NCBI GenBank assembly: GCA_001767575.1
Contig: MELI01000106.1
Location: forward strand, 22,146 to 27,951
Direction: 5' to 3'
Length of the DNA: 5,806 nt
Source of the DNA: Candidatus Aquicultor primus
GTDB lineage: Bacteria > Actinomycetota > Aquicultoria > Aquicultorales > Aquicultoraceae
Shown here: positions 1-4,934 of the stretch, one piece after another
Position numbering within the stretch: the stretch's first letter is position 1
How the letters are laid out: each line of letters begins with the position of its first letter
Made by a program: the position numbers and the translations under genes
Notes under the pieces: model-generated
The model's input: the letters and a program-made list of their open reading frames with translations, nothing else
What the model was told of the DNA's origin: nothing
Database searches by the model: none

Positions 1-40
1 AGATACACCGCTCGGCTTCAGATGGAAGTTAAAGGTTTAG
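1..40 (+). CDS. cysS: Cysteinyl-tRNA synthetase, C-terminal end (partial)
   Basis: Only the last twelve codons are visible, read from position 2: DTPLGFRWKLKV, then TAG at 38-40. CysRS proteins characteristically end in a motif of the type (E)DTPxGxRWK, and cysS is the usual neighbour immediately upstream of rlmB in Bacillota and Actinomycetota, so motif and context agree. The enzyme charges tRNA-Cys in the cytoplasm. Its stop codon sits inside the ribosome binding site of the next gene, which suggests translational coupling to rlmB. No mrnC (Mini-III RNase), which Bacillus has between cysS and rlmB, fits here. The call rests on a very short peptide. Confidence 0.85.
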   Translation, partial: DTPLGFRWKLKV

Positions 41-45
41 GTGGG
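39..45 (+). promoter_or_regulatory. Ribosome binding site deciding the rlmB start
   Basis: AGGTGGG lies 6 nt before a TTG codon at 52-54 and overlaps the cysS stop codon (38-40). The in-frame ATG at 22 has no Shine-Dalgarno sequence before it and would lie inside the cysS coding sequence, so the TTG is the better start. Confidence 0.65.
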
Positions 46-51
46 ATTGGT

Positions 52-813
52 TTGGAGACGGTAGAAGGCAGGCGTACTGTCTATGAGCTCTTGCGGAGCG
101 CCGGGCGCGTCGAGAAGATACTCATAGCAAAGCAGTCGAAGCCGACAGATATTTTAGACAAGATAGAAGCCCTGGCGAGACGGCAGGGCGTTCGCATTGA
201 TACGGTCGATAAGGATAGGCTCGACGACATAGCAGGCTCGCGGGCCCATCAAGGTGTAATAGCATATATCTCAGCCTACGAGTACCTGCCGTTTTCTGAG
301 CTATGCTCGGGTTTGGATATCAAGACCAATCCGGTCATCTTGCTCCTCGACGGTGTGACCGACCCGCAGAACTTCGGCGCGCTTATAAGAAGCGCCGATG
401 CGACCGGGGCAGCGGGGGTGGTCATAACCAAGCGACGTTCGGCACCGGTCACCGCAGCTGTTCACAAGGCCTCGGCCGGGGCCACCGCTTACGTCGATAT
501 AGCCCAGGTCAGCAACCTCTCCTATGCGATAGACGAATTTAAAGAGATGGGCTTTTGGGTCGTCGGCGCGAGCGAGAAAGCCGAGCGCGCCTATTATGAT
601 ATCGACCTAAACATGCCGCTCGTGGTAGTCCTCGGTAGTGAGGGAGGCGGTTTGTCGCGGCTGGTCGCGGAGAAATGTGATTTCTTGGCGGCGATTCCGA
701 TGAGGGGTGAGATATCATCGCTTAATGTCAGTGTCGCCGGAGCGGTCTTGCTTTACGAGGCGCTGCGCCAGAGGCGAATTGCGGAGGAGCCGGGAGCTTC
801 GGGCAGCGGCTAG
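52..813 (+). CDS. rlmB: 23S rRNA 2'-O-ribose methyltransferase, TrmH/SpoU (SPOUT) family, RlmB type
   Basis: Transfers a methyl group from S-adenosylmethionine to the ribose of a guanosine in 23S rRNA (Gm2251 in E. coli numbering), in the cytoplasm. With the TTG start the protein has 253 residues and begins LETVEGRRTVYELL, close to the usual RlmB N-terminus with its (E)GRxxV motif just after the start. Residues 1-80 form the L30e-like RNA-binding domain, ending in the family motif HQG. The SPOUT knot domain follows with all three motifs: motif 1 around 100-120 (DGVTDPQNFGALIRSADATG), motif 2 around 193-202 (VLGSEGGGLS) and motif 3 around 215-237 (IPMRGEISSLNVSVAGA). An ATG at 22 would add ten residues but overlaps cysS and lacks a ribosome binding site. 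It follows cysS by 11 bp and precedes yacP by 113 bp, the conserved order. TrmH-family paralogues methylating tRNA exist, but the N-terminal domain and context favour RlmB. Confidence 0.93.
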   Translation: METVEGRRTVYELLRSAGRVEKILIAKQSKPTDILDKIEALARRQGVRIDTVDKDRLDDIAGSRAHQGVIAYISAYEYLPFSELCSGLDIKTNPVILLLDGVTDPQNFGALIRSADATGAAGVVITKRRSAPVTAAVHKASAGATAYVDIAQVSNLSYAIDEFKEMGFWVVGASEKAERAYYDIDLNMPLVVVLGSEGGGLSRLVAEKCDFLAAIPMRGEISSLNVSVAGAVLLYEALRQRRIAEEPGASGSG

Positions 814-910
814 CGTCGGGCTCGAACATACCGCTTCGAACTCTCGCGCTTGGCGAGCACTACTATTACGCTTAGCCGATCGCGCACAATGTTTTACGCT
901 TTCCCGGTGT

Positions 911-919
911 GGGGGAAGG
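911..919 (+). promoter_or_regulatory. Ribosome binding site deciding the yacP start
   Basis: GGGGGAAGG ends 7 nt before the ATG at 927. A GTG at 909 in the same frame would extend the protein by six residues, but it overlaps this purine run and has no site of its own; the family normally starts directly with the strand leading to the VDGYN motif, as the ATG start gives. Confidence 0.75.
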
Positions 920-926
920 TATTTTT

Positions 927-1433
927 ATGAAGAAACTTCTTATTGTAGATGGATATAATCTGATATATGCGACCGACCGTTATGACAAGTGGCGTGAAAG
1001 CGACCTGGAACTCGCCCGCGTCAAGCTCATCGAGGACCTCGCGACGCTCAAAGCGCTTCACGACTACGAGATAGTCCTCGTCTTCGACGCGGCGAAAACG
1101 AACGCGCGCGGGCGCACCAACGCGCAGATTCTCGGAATAGATGTCTGGTTTACCAGGGCCGGTGAGACCGCGGACTCTATGATCGAGAGGATGGCGGCGC
1201 AGACTAGCTTTGAGGGAGACGTGATTGTCGCCACCTCTGACTACAGCCAGCAAAAAGTCGTTTTTCACCATGGTGTGTTGCGAAAGAGCAGTCGGGAGCT
1301 GGTCGCCGAATTCGAGTCGACCGCCCACGATATCGAGGATAAAAGAACTAGACGCACACGTTTCCATCTAGAGGAGCGCATCGACGGTGTTATCCGACGC
1401 GCGCTCGAGCAAATCGTAATGGGTGATGATTAG
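927..1433 (+). CDS. yacP: NYN/PIN-like domain endoribonuclease, YacP/Rae1 family
   Basis: A 168-residue protein, the usual size for the family. The B. subtilis member (Rae1) enters the ribosomal A site and cleaves translated mRNA. The sequence opens MKKLLIVDGYNLIY, with the first conserved acidic residue D8. The other family landmarks follow in order: VFDA (D54), the ETADSMIE segment (D83), VATSDYSQQ (S104, D105) and the LRKSSRELVAEF segment (119-130). These match the metal-binding acidic cluster of PIN-like nucleases and the motifs I recall from Bacillus YacP. The C-terminal part (131-168) is charged and helical-looking. It lies between rlmB and sigH as in Bacillota and many actinobacteria, and I see no clear promoter in the 113 bp before it, so it is probably co-transcribed with rlmB. 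Endonuclease activity is inferred from the family. Confidence 0.92.
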   Translation: MKKLLIVDGYNLIYATDRYDKWRESDLELARVKLIEDLATLKALHDYEIVLVFDAAKTNARGRTNAQILGIDVWFTRAGETADSMIERMAAQTSFEGDVIVATSDYSQQKVVFHHGVLRKSSRELVAEFESTAHDIEDKRTRRTRFHLEERIDGVIRRALEQIVMGDD

Positions 1434-1453
1434 GCACCCTTAGGTCATCGTAG

Positions 1454-1473
1454 CAAGTATCGACGATTACTTG
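1454..1473 (+). repeat. Imperfect palindrome upstream of the sigH promoter
   Basis: CAAGTATCG and CGATTACTTG are inverted arms around a central A; pairing is complete apart from one extra T (1467), giving about nine pairs. It ends 20 bp before the -35 element of the sigH promoter and begins 20 bp after the yacP stop. The position suits an upstream operator or activator site; it could also be an RNA hairpin at the end of the yacP transcript, but no T-run follows it. I do not recognise it as the site of a known regulator. Confidence 0.5.
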
Positions 1474-1493
1474 AATCCCTAGCCCTGGCGTTC

Positions 1494-1522
1494 TTGACGT
1501 AAGGTGTTATGACGTCTATAAT
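1494..1522 (+). promoter_or_regulatory. Housekeeping sigma-70/sigma-A type promoter for sigH
   Basis: TTGACG (1494-1499), a 17-bp spacer, then TATAAT (1517-1522): five of six and six of six consensus bases at the optimal distance. Transcription should start near 1529, leaving a leader of about 108 nt before the sigH GTG codon. In Bacillus, spo0H (sigH) is likewise transcribed by sigma-A. This is one of the two strongest promoter predictions in the window. Confidence 0.85.
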
Positions 1523-1564
1523 AAAAACTCGTTATCGATCATCCACATCACGAGAGCAACAATC

Positions 1565-1585
1565 GCCCCTGGGCAACCGAGGGGC
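1565..1585 (+). other. Hairpin in the sigH 5' leader
   Basis: GCCCCT (1565-1570) and AGGGGC (1580-1585) form a six-pair GC-rich stem with a nine-base loop, about 36 nt into the predicted leader and 50 nt before the start codon. No T-run follows, so it is not an intrinsic terminator by itself. I do not recognise a riboswitch class in the leader. A role in mRNA stability or translational control is conceivable but unproven. Confidence 0.4.
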
Positions 1586-1636
1586 ACGTGGGATGAACCA
1601 ACTTGCATTTCATCGTAGACAAAAGGAGAGCCAGCA

Positions 1637-2299
1637 GTGCAAGTACAAACGGAATCATCTCGGCATCACCCGTCTATATTTTTTGAGACACTGTCCGACC
1701 CGCAACTTGTCGTCACAGCGCGCGAAGGCAACGACGCCGCTCTCGAGCATTTGCTCCACAAGTATAAAAACTTCGTCAAGATAAAGGCGCGCGCCTATTT
1801 TCTTATCGGCGCCGACTGGGATGACCTCGTGCAGGAAGGCATGATAGGTCTCTACAAGGCCATCAGGGATTATAGGGACGATAGACAAGCGTCATTCCGG
1901 GCTTTTGCCGAATTGTGTATAACTCGGCAGATAATCACTGCCATAAAGACGGCGACACGCCAGAAACATATCCCGCTCAATTCTTATGTCTCGCTAAATC
2001 GGCCGGTCTATTTCGAGGATGAATCGGACCGGCTCCTGGCCGACCTACTCTGCGGCGAAGAAATCACCGACCCTATCGATTTGATTATTAGCGGCGAGGA
2101 AATGCAGAGCATGAGGTCTAGTTTTAGCAAGATTTTGAGCGAGCTTGAAGCGAAGGTGCTCAAGCTATACATCGACGGGCGGTCATATCAGGAGATAGCC
2201 GACGACCTGGACCGGCATGTTAAGTCGATCGACAACGCTCTCCAGCGTATTAAGCGCAAGATCGAGTTGCACCTCAGGAGCCGTCTTGCGGAGAGTTGA
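1637..2299 (+). CDS. sigH: RNA polymerase sigma factor SigH (sigma-30 / Spo0H type)
   Basis: Directs RNA polymerase to a separate promoter set; in Bacillus it drives transition-state, competence and early sporulation genes. The protein has 220 residues, standard for SigH. Region 2 covers roughly 22-110, including YFLIGADWDDLVQEGMIGLY (54-73), which binds core polymerase and the -10 element, and the stretch AELCITRQIITAIKTATRQK (91-110), as I recall it nearly identical to Bacillus SigH. PLNSYVSLNRP (113-123) is another SigH signature. Region 4 lies at about 165-213, with a helix-turn-helix at 184-204 (YQEIADDLDRHVKSIDNALQ) for the -35 element. The GTG start follows AAAGGAG (1622-1628) by 8 nt. 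It has its own promoter and apparent terminator. SigH-type factors also occur in non-sporulating lineages, so the gene alone does not show that this organism forms spores. Confidence 0.97.
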   Translation: MQVQTESSRHHPSIFFETLSDPQLVVTAREGNDAALEHLLHKYKNFVKIKARAYFLIGADWDDLVQEGMIGLYKAIRDYRDDRQASFRAFAELCITRQIITAIKTATRQKHIPLNSYVSLNRPVYFEDESDRLLADLLCGEEITDPIDLIISGEEMQSMRSSFSKILSELEAKVLKLYIDGRSYQEIADDLDRHVKSIDNALQRIKRKIELHLRSRLAES

Positions 2300-2314
2300 T
2301 TCGCAAGGCGTTTT
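2282..2314 (+). terminator. Probable intrinsic terminator overlapping the 3' end of sigH
   Basis: CGTCTTGCG (2282-2290) pairs with CGCAAGGCG (2302-2310) through nine pairs including one G-U, and two further inner pairs are possible. Four T residues (2311-2314) follow directly. The left arm is the last part of the sigH coding sequence and the stop codon TGA lies in the loop, so terminating ribosomes might affect folding. The short T-run makes it a moderate terminator at best. Confidence 0.55.
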
Positions 2315-2342
2315 GACCGAAGAAGACCCCGGCAACTATACC
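2313..2342 (+). promoter_or_regulatory. Possible promoter, distal, in the gap before htrA
   Basis: TTGACC (2313-2318), an 18-bp spacer, then TATACC (2337-2342). The -35 element matches five of six bases but the -10 element lacks the final T, usually important. It begins at the T-run of the sigH terminator and would start a transcript near 2349 running through non-coding sequence towards htrA. Confidence 0.25.
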
Positions 2343-2436
2343 GCAACGCACTTTTCCGCAAAGCTTGTACTCAGAGCAATCGATTAATGATTTACGCCAC
2401 GCTGTTATTGTTCCGAATCATTTGGGAAAAAACATT

Positions 2437-2465
2437 TTGACATAGACGCGCATGACAACTATCCG
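2437..2465 (+). promoter_or_regulatory. Possible promoter, middle, in the gap before htrA
   Basis: A perfect TTGACA (2437-2442) with an A-rich stretch just upstream (AAAAAA at 2427-2432, resembling an UP element) and a 17-bp spacer, but followed by TATCCG (2460-2465), only three of six bases. A consensus -35 with a poor -10 is the layout of promoters that need an activator. Confidence 0.3.
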
Positions 2466-2466
2466 A

Positions 2467-2501
2467 AGAAGACTAGCGTAGACTCGAAAGCTAAGTCTTT
2501 T
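2467..2501 (+). terminator. Weak hairpin with a T-run in the gap before htrA
   Basis: AAGACTAGC (2469-2477) pairs with GCTAAGTCTT (2490-2499) except for one bulged A, with a twelve-base loop; two outer pairs, one of them G-U, are possible. The right arm ends in four T residues. The stem is AT-rich, so it would be a weak terminator. It could end read-through from sigH or a short RNA started at the distal promoter candidate, or be chance. Confidence 0.3.
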
Positions 2502-2525
2502 GTGGCGTGCGGGTTTATCTGGACG

Positions 2526-2555
2526 CTGTCATTATGGGGGCGGTTTTACTATAAT
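2526..2555 (+). promoter_or_regulatory. Probable promoter of the htrA-rlmH operon
   Basis: CTGTCA (2526-2531), an 18-bp spacer, then a perfect TATAAT (2550-2555). The -35 element matches four of six bases. Transcription would start near 2562, giving a leader of about 131 nt before the htrA ATG. It is the most complete of the three candidates in this gap and the nearest to the gene. Confidence 0.55.
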
Positions 2556-2677
2556 TATTTAGTACAGAGTTTTAAATATCATTACGTGATGAGCGCGTGT
2601 CGAGTCGCTTATTGATGGTAACCAAGGGCACTATAGCCGGCCACTTAGCGCTATAGACGCGGTCGCCGATGATTGTC

Positions 2678-2685
2678 GGAAAGGA
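2678..2685 (+). promoter_or_regulatory. Ribosome binding site deciding the htrA start
   Basis: GGAAAGGA ends 7 nt before the ATG at 2693. The in-frame ATG at 2669, which would add eight residues, has no Shine-Dalgarno sequence and precedes this site, so the downstream ATG is chosen. Confidence 0.75.
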
Positions 2686-2692
2686 TGCGGAG

Positions 2693-3946
2693 ATGGAAGA
2701 GAGAAGAGATTTCGAGGATAAAGAGGAACAAGTGCGGGAAGAGATGCCCGAACCTGTAGAGGATAGACCGGCCCCGATGCAAAGCTCGCCTAAGACCGCG
2801 GAGAGTAAATCCCGTGGCGGAGGCAAGCGCAACATATCTGTCTTGATTATTGCGCTGGCCTTTGTCAGTGCTATCGTCGGCGGAGTGGTCGCGACAAATC
2901 TGGTGCCGTATATGTACGGAAGCTCGCCGGCGGCCGTCTTTGGCAGGGGGTCGGGCATATCCGGTAATGGCGCAACTGAAATCATAGCTGTCGATAAGGG
3001 AGCGGTTTCACCGGTAACGGCGGTCGCGAAGAAGCTCCAGCCATCGATAGTAAATATCAATATACGTCAATCCATAGAGGAGTCGTTCCATCCTGACGTC
3101 GTTAGCGGTGTCGGCTCGGGTGTTATTTATAGGGAAGACGGATACATTTTGACCAATAACCATGTCATCTCGGGTGCGAAAGACATATTTGTCACTGTCG
3201 GCACCGACGAGATTAAAGGGACCCTTGTCGCCGCCGACCGGGAGACGGACCTCGCGGTAATAAAAATAAACCGGAAGGGGCTTCCGGCTGCCGAGTTTGG
3301 CTCGACTAAAGACTTGCAGGTAGGAGAGATTGCCGTCGCCATTGGCAGCCCATTCGGATTTGAGCACACTGTAACGTCCGGCATTATCAGCGCTTTGAAC
3401 AGGACTGTGAGCATCCCGGATTCGGGTGGGAACGAGGTCACGACATATACCAACCTTATCCAGACCGACGCGCCGATAAATCCCGGGAACAGCGGTGGTG
3501 CGCTCAGCGATGCGAAGGGTAGGGTCATCGGCATAAACACGCTCATCATATCGAGCAGCGGCATAACCGAGGGTGTCGGCTTTGCAATACCTTCGGAAAC
3601 CGTGCGAAACGTCGCCGACCAATTGATTGAAAAGGGCAAGGCCAGCCACCCTTATATGGGTATTCAGGGGAGTAACATAGATGACGTGCTAATCGATACT
3701 TCTAAACTCGCGGTCTCGGATGGCGCCATCGTCCTTGATGTTCTCAAAGGGACGCCGGCTGAAAAAGCAGGCTTGAAGAAGAACGACGTCATAACCGCGA
3801 TAGACGGAAAGAAAATCACGACGATGGACCAATTGCTCGTCGAGATCAGGCAGAAGAAGGTCGGCGATAAGATAGAGCTGACCTATTACCGCGGTGCAGA
3901 CAAGAAAACGGTAGAGCTTACCCTTGTCGAGAAACCGAAGGGGTAA
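2693..3946 (+). CDS. htrA: HtrA/DegP-family serine protease, membrane-anchored, one PDZ domain
   Basis: A surface protease (family S1C) that degrades or refolds misfolded exported proteins. The 417-residue product has a strongly acidic cytoplasmic N-terminus (12 of the first 24 residues are D or E), a basic GGGKR stop, and one membrane segment at about 48-71, so the catalytic part faces outward. The trypsin-like domain (about 105-310) carries the full triad: H157 in TNNHVI, D186 in RETDLAV and S267 in NPGNSGGA. A single PDZ domain spans about 320-408, with the typical GTPAEKAGL and DVITAIDGKKI segments. Size and layout match Gram-positive HtrA and PepD-type proteins; no cleavable signal peptide is seen. 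rlmH follows 11 bp after the stop. In Bacillus and relatives an htrA-type gene and rlmH sit together at the end of the walKR (yyc) operon. Stress regulation is likely from the family but no known heat-shock operator is visible. Confidence 0.95.
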   Translation: MEERRDFEDKEEQVREEMPEPVEDRPAPMQSSPKTAESKSRGGGKRNISVLIIALAFVSAIVGGVVATNLVPYMYGSSPAAVFGRGSGISGNGATEIIAVDKGAVSPVTAVAKKLQPSIVNINIRQSIEESFHPDVVSGVGSGVIYREDGYILTNNHVISGAKDIFVTVGTDEIKGTLVAADRETDLAVIKINRKGLPAAEFGSTKDLQVGEIAVAIGSPFGFEHTVTSGIISALNRTVSIPDSGGNEVTTYTNLIQTDAPINPGNSGGALSDAKGRVIGINTLIISSSGITEGVGFAIPSETVRNVADQLIEKGKASHPYMGIQGSNIDDVLIDTSKLAVSDGAIVLDVLKGTPAEKAGLKKNDVITAIDGKKITTMDQLLVEIRQKKVGDKIELTYYRGADKKTVELTLVEKPKG

Positions 3947-3957
3947 AAGGCGCGGGG

Positions 3958-4425
3958 GTGCAGATAAAGGTCGTCGTTATAGGTAAAATAAAAGAGCGCT
4001 ATTTAAGGGAGGGCATCGACGACTACAAGACCCGGCTTTCCCGGTTTGCGAAAATCGAAGTAGTCGAGCTTCCCGAAGAGGATATAGGGCAGTTGCCCGA
4101 GCGCGAGGTAAAAGAGCGCGAAGCGGCCAAAATTCGCAAGCATCTCTCCGGTTCGTGGTTTATCGTCGCTCTCGACCGCGAGGGCGAAGAGCTTTCTTCG
4201 CCCGGGTTGGCGCATAAGATAGAGATGCTGATGGTGGGGGGCACCAGCAGCATAGCGTTTGTTATCGGAGGCCCACTCGGCCTCGCTGAAGAAATCCTTA
4301 AAGGTGCGGACATGCGCCTCTCGATATCTAAACTCACCTATACGCACCAACTCGCACGGTTGTTACTTCTTGAGCAGGTCTACCGGTCGTTTAAGATAAT
4401 CAGAGGTGAGCCGTATCATTATTGA
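3958..4425 (+). CDS. rlmH: 23S rRNA (pseudouridine-1915-N3)-methyltransferase
   Basis: A SPOUT-class methyltransferase that places m3-pseudouridine at position 1915 (E. coli numbering) in helix 69 of 23S rRNA, acting on assembled 70S ribosomes as a homodimer. The 155-residue length is standard. Visible landmarks are the N-terminal IKVVVIGKIKERYLREGI, ALDREGEELSS (71-81), the SAM-binding knot loop IAFVIGGPLGLAEEI (99-113) and the C-terminal LLLEQVYRSFKIIRGEPYHY (136-155). The GTG start follows AAAGG (3946-3950) by 7 nt, and the site overlaps the htrA stop codon, so translation is probably coupled. The protein ends in YHY, whereas members I know, such as S. aureus OrfX, end in YHK or similar; this is a minor difference. 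A strong terminator begins immediately after the stop. Confidence 0.96.
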   Translation: MQIKVVVIGKIKERYLREGIDDYKTRLSRFAKIEVVELPEEDIGQLPEREVKEREAAKIRKHLSGSWFIVALDREGEELSSPGLAHKIEMLMVGGTSSIAFVIGGPLGLAEEILKGADMRLSISKLTYTHQLARLLLLEQVYRSFKIIRGEPYHY

Positions 4426-4468
4426 AATTAAAAAGCCGTGCTCGTTAAGCGAGCACGGCTTTTTAATT
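4426..4468. terminator. Strong bidirectional intrinsic terminator between rlmH and blaI
   Basis: The arms 4426-4444 and 4450-4468 pair perfectly over 19 bp around the five-base loop TTAAG. The inner part is GC-rich (GCCGTGCTCG and complement) and is flanked by A5 on one side and T5 on the other, so a T-run follows the stem core on both strands. It begins directly after the rlmH TGA and lies 20 bp beyond the stop of the convergent repressor gene, serving both. Confidence 0.95.
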
Positions 4469-4488
4469 TTATCGAAAGTCTAGTCGGA

Positions 4489-4914
4489 CTATTTTCCCGC
4501 GAGTTCTTTCTTTTTGTCCTGGATAGCCTGCTTTATTCTATCGAGTTCTTTCACATCGATATCACCCTTGTTAAGCAGGAACGAGAGAATCGGAGCGACC
4601 CGGCCGCCCATAACTTTGTCGACGACCTGAGTGATCATCGCGTTGGCCATATCTTCCTGGCTTACATTGGGCGTATACATGTAAGCGGTGCCGGAGCGGT
4701 CTTGTTTGAGCACGTTTTTATTGGCCAAGCGGCTCATCACGGTCATGATGGTCGTGTAGGCTAAGTGCTTGTCGGGATAGAGTTCCTCGAAAACATCCTT
4801 GACGGTCGCGCCGCCAAGTTCCCATACGACTCTCATGATGTCAGCTTCAAGTTCACCCAGACCAGAACCCACGCCAACCCGGTTCTTTCTGACCCTGACC
4901 GTCTTCTTTGTCAC
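4489..4914 (-). CDS. BlaI/MecI/CopY-family transcriptional repressor
   Basis: A 141-residue protein of the penicillinase-repressor family. Residues about 18-83 are the winged helix: LGELEADIMRVVWELGGATV, the recognition-helix segment LAYTTIMTVMSRLANKNVL and the wing DRSGTAYMYTP all match the family pattern. Residues 84-141 form the helical dimerisation part. Relatives bind palindromic operators as dimers and are inactivated by proteolysis, often by a BlaR1/MecR1-type M56 membrane sensor, or by metals in CopY. There is no M56 gene in the window: downstream is only a terminator. The N-terminal tail (KKTVRVRKNR) is basic. The GTG start follows AGGAGGT (4920-4926 on the complement) by 5 nt. The target genes cannot be told from here; autoregulation is likely because its promoter contains an inverted repeat. 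Link to beta-lactams is not established. Confidence 0.9.
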   Translation of the reverse strand: MTKKTVRVRKNRVGVGSGLGELEADIMRVVWELGGATVKDVFEELYPDKHLAYTTIMTVMSRLANKNVLKQDRSGTAYMYTPNVSQEDMANAMITQVVDKVMGGRVAPILSFLLNKGDIDVKELDRIKQAIQDKKKELAGK

Positions 4915-4934
4915 GAATTACCTCCTAGATTGCA

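Larger units (their letters stand above)
2300..2692. other. Gene-free gap between sigH and htrA
   Basis: About 390 bp with no convincing coding sequence on either strand. The only short reading frame I noted, ATG at 2387 to TGA at 2440 (17 codons), has no ribosome binding site. No tRNA, no CIRCE, HAIR or CtsR heat-shock operator, and none of the rpmG-secE-nusG genes usually found after sigH in Bacillota are present. The stretch holds three promoter-like sequences on the + strand and one weak hairpin, listed separately. An imperfect palindrome around an ACGT centre (2580-2591) lies about 20 bp after the predicted htrA transcription start and could be an operator. Confidence 0.7.

Noticed and set aside
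22..51. ATG at 22 as the rlmB start
   Set aside because: It lies inside the cysS coding sequence, has no ribosome binding site, and adds residues before the usual RlmB N-terminus.
843..857. Hairpin CTCGC/GCGAG and a TTCGAA tRNA-like stretch between rlmB and yacP
   Set aside because: The stem is only five pairs without a T-run, and no acceptor, D or anticodon arm can be drawn around the TTCGAA bases, so neither a terminator nor a tRNA is supported.
1421..1439. GGGTG/CACCC hairpin across the yacP stop codon as a terminator
   Set aside because: Only five pairs with a nine-base loop and no following T-run.
1509..1784. 91-codon reading frame starting in the sigH promoter
   Set aside because: It starts within the -35/-10 spacer, overlaps the strongly conserved sigH gene in another frame and has no recognisable composition or ribosome binding site.
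2387..2440. 17-codon reading frame in the gap after sigH
   Set aside because: No ribosome binding site; the length is expected by chance.
2572..3649. Long open frames on the complement of htrA
   Set aside because: They are shadows of a well-conserved protease gene with an intact catalytic triad and lack their own start signals.
4426..4914. SCCmec-like element beside rlmH
   Set aside because: There is no ccr, mecA, mecR1 or flanking direct repeat; the repressor is separated from rlmH only by a shared terminator.
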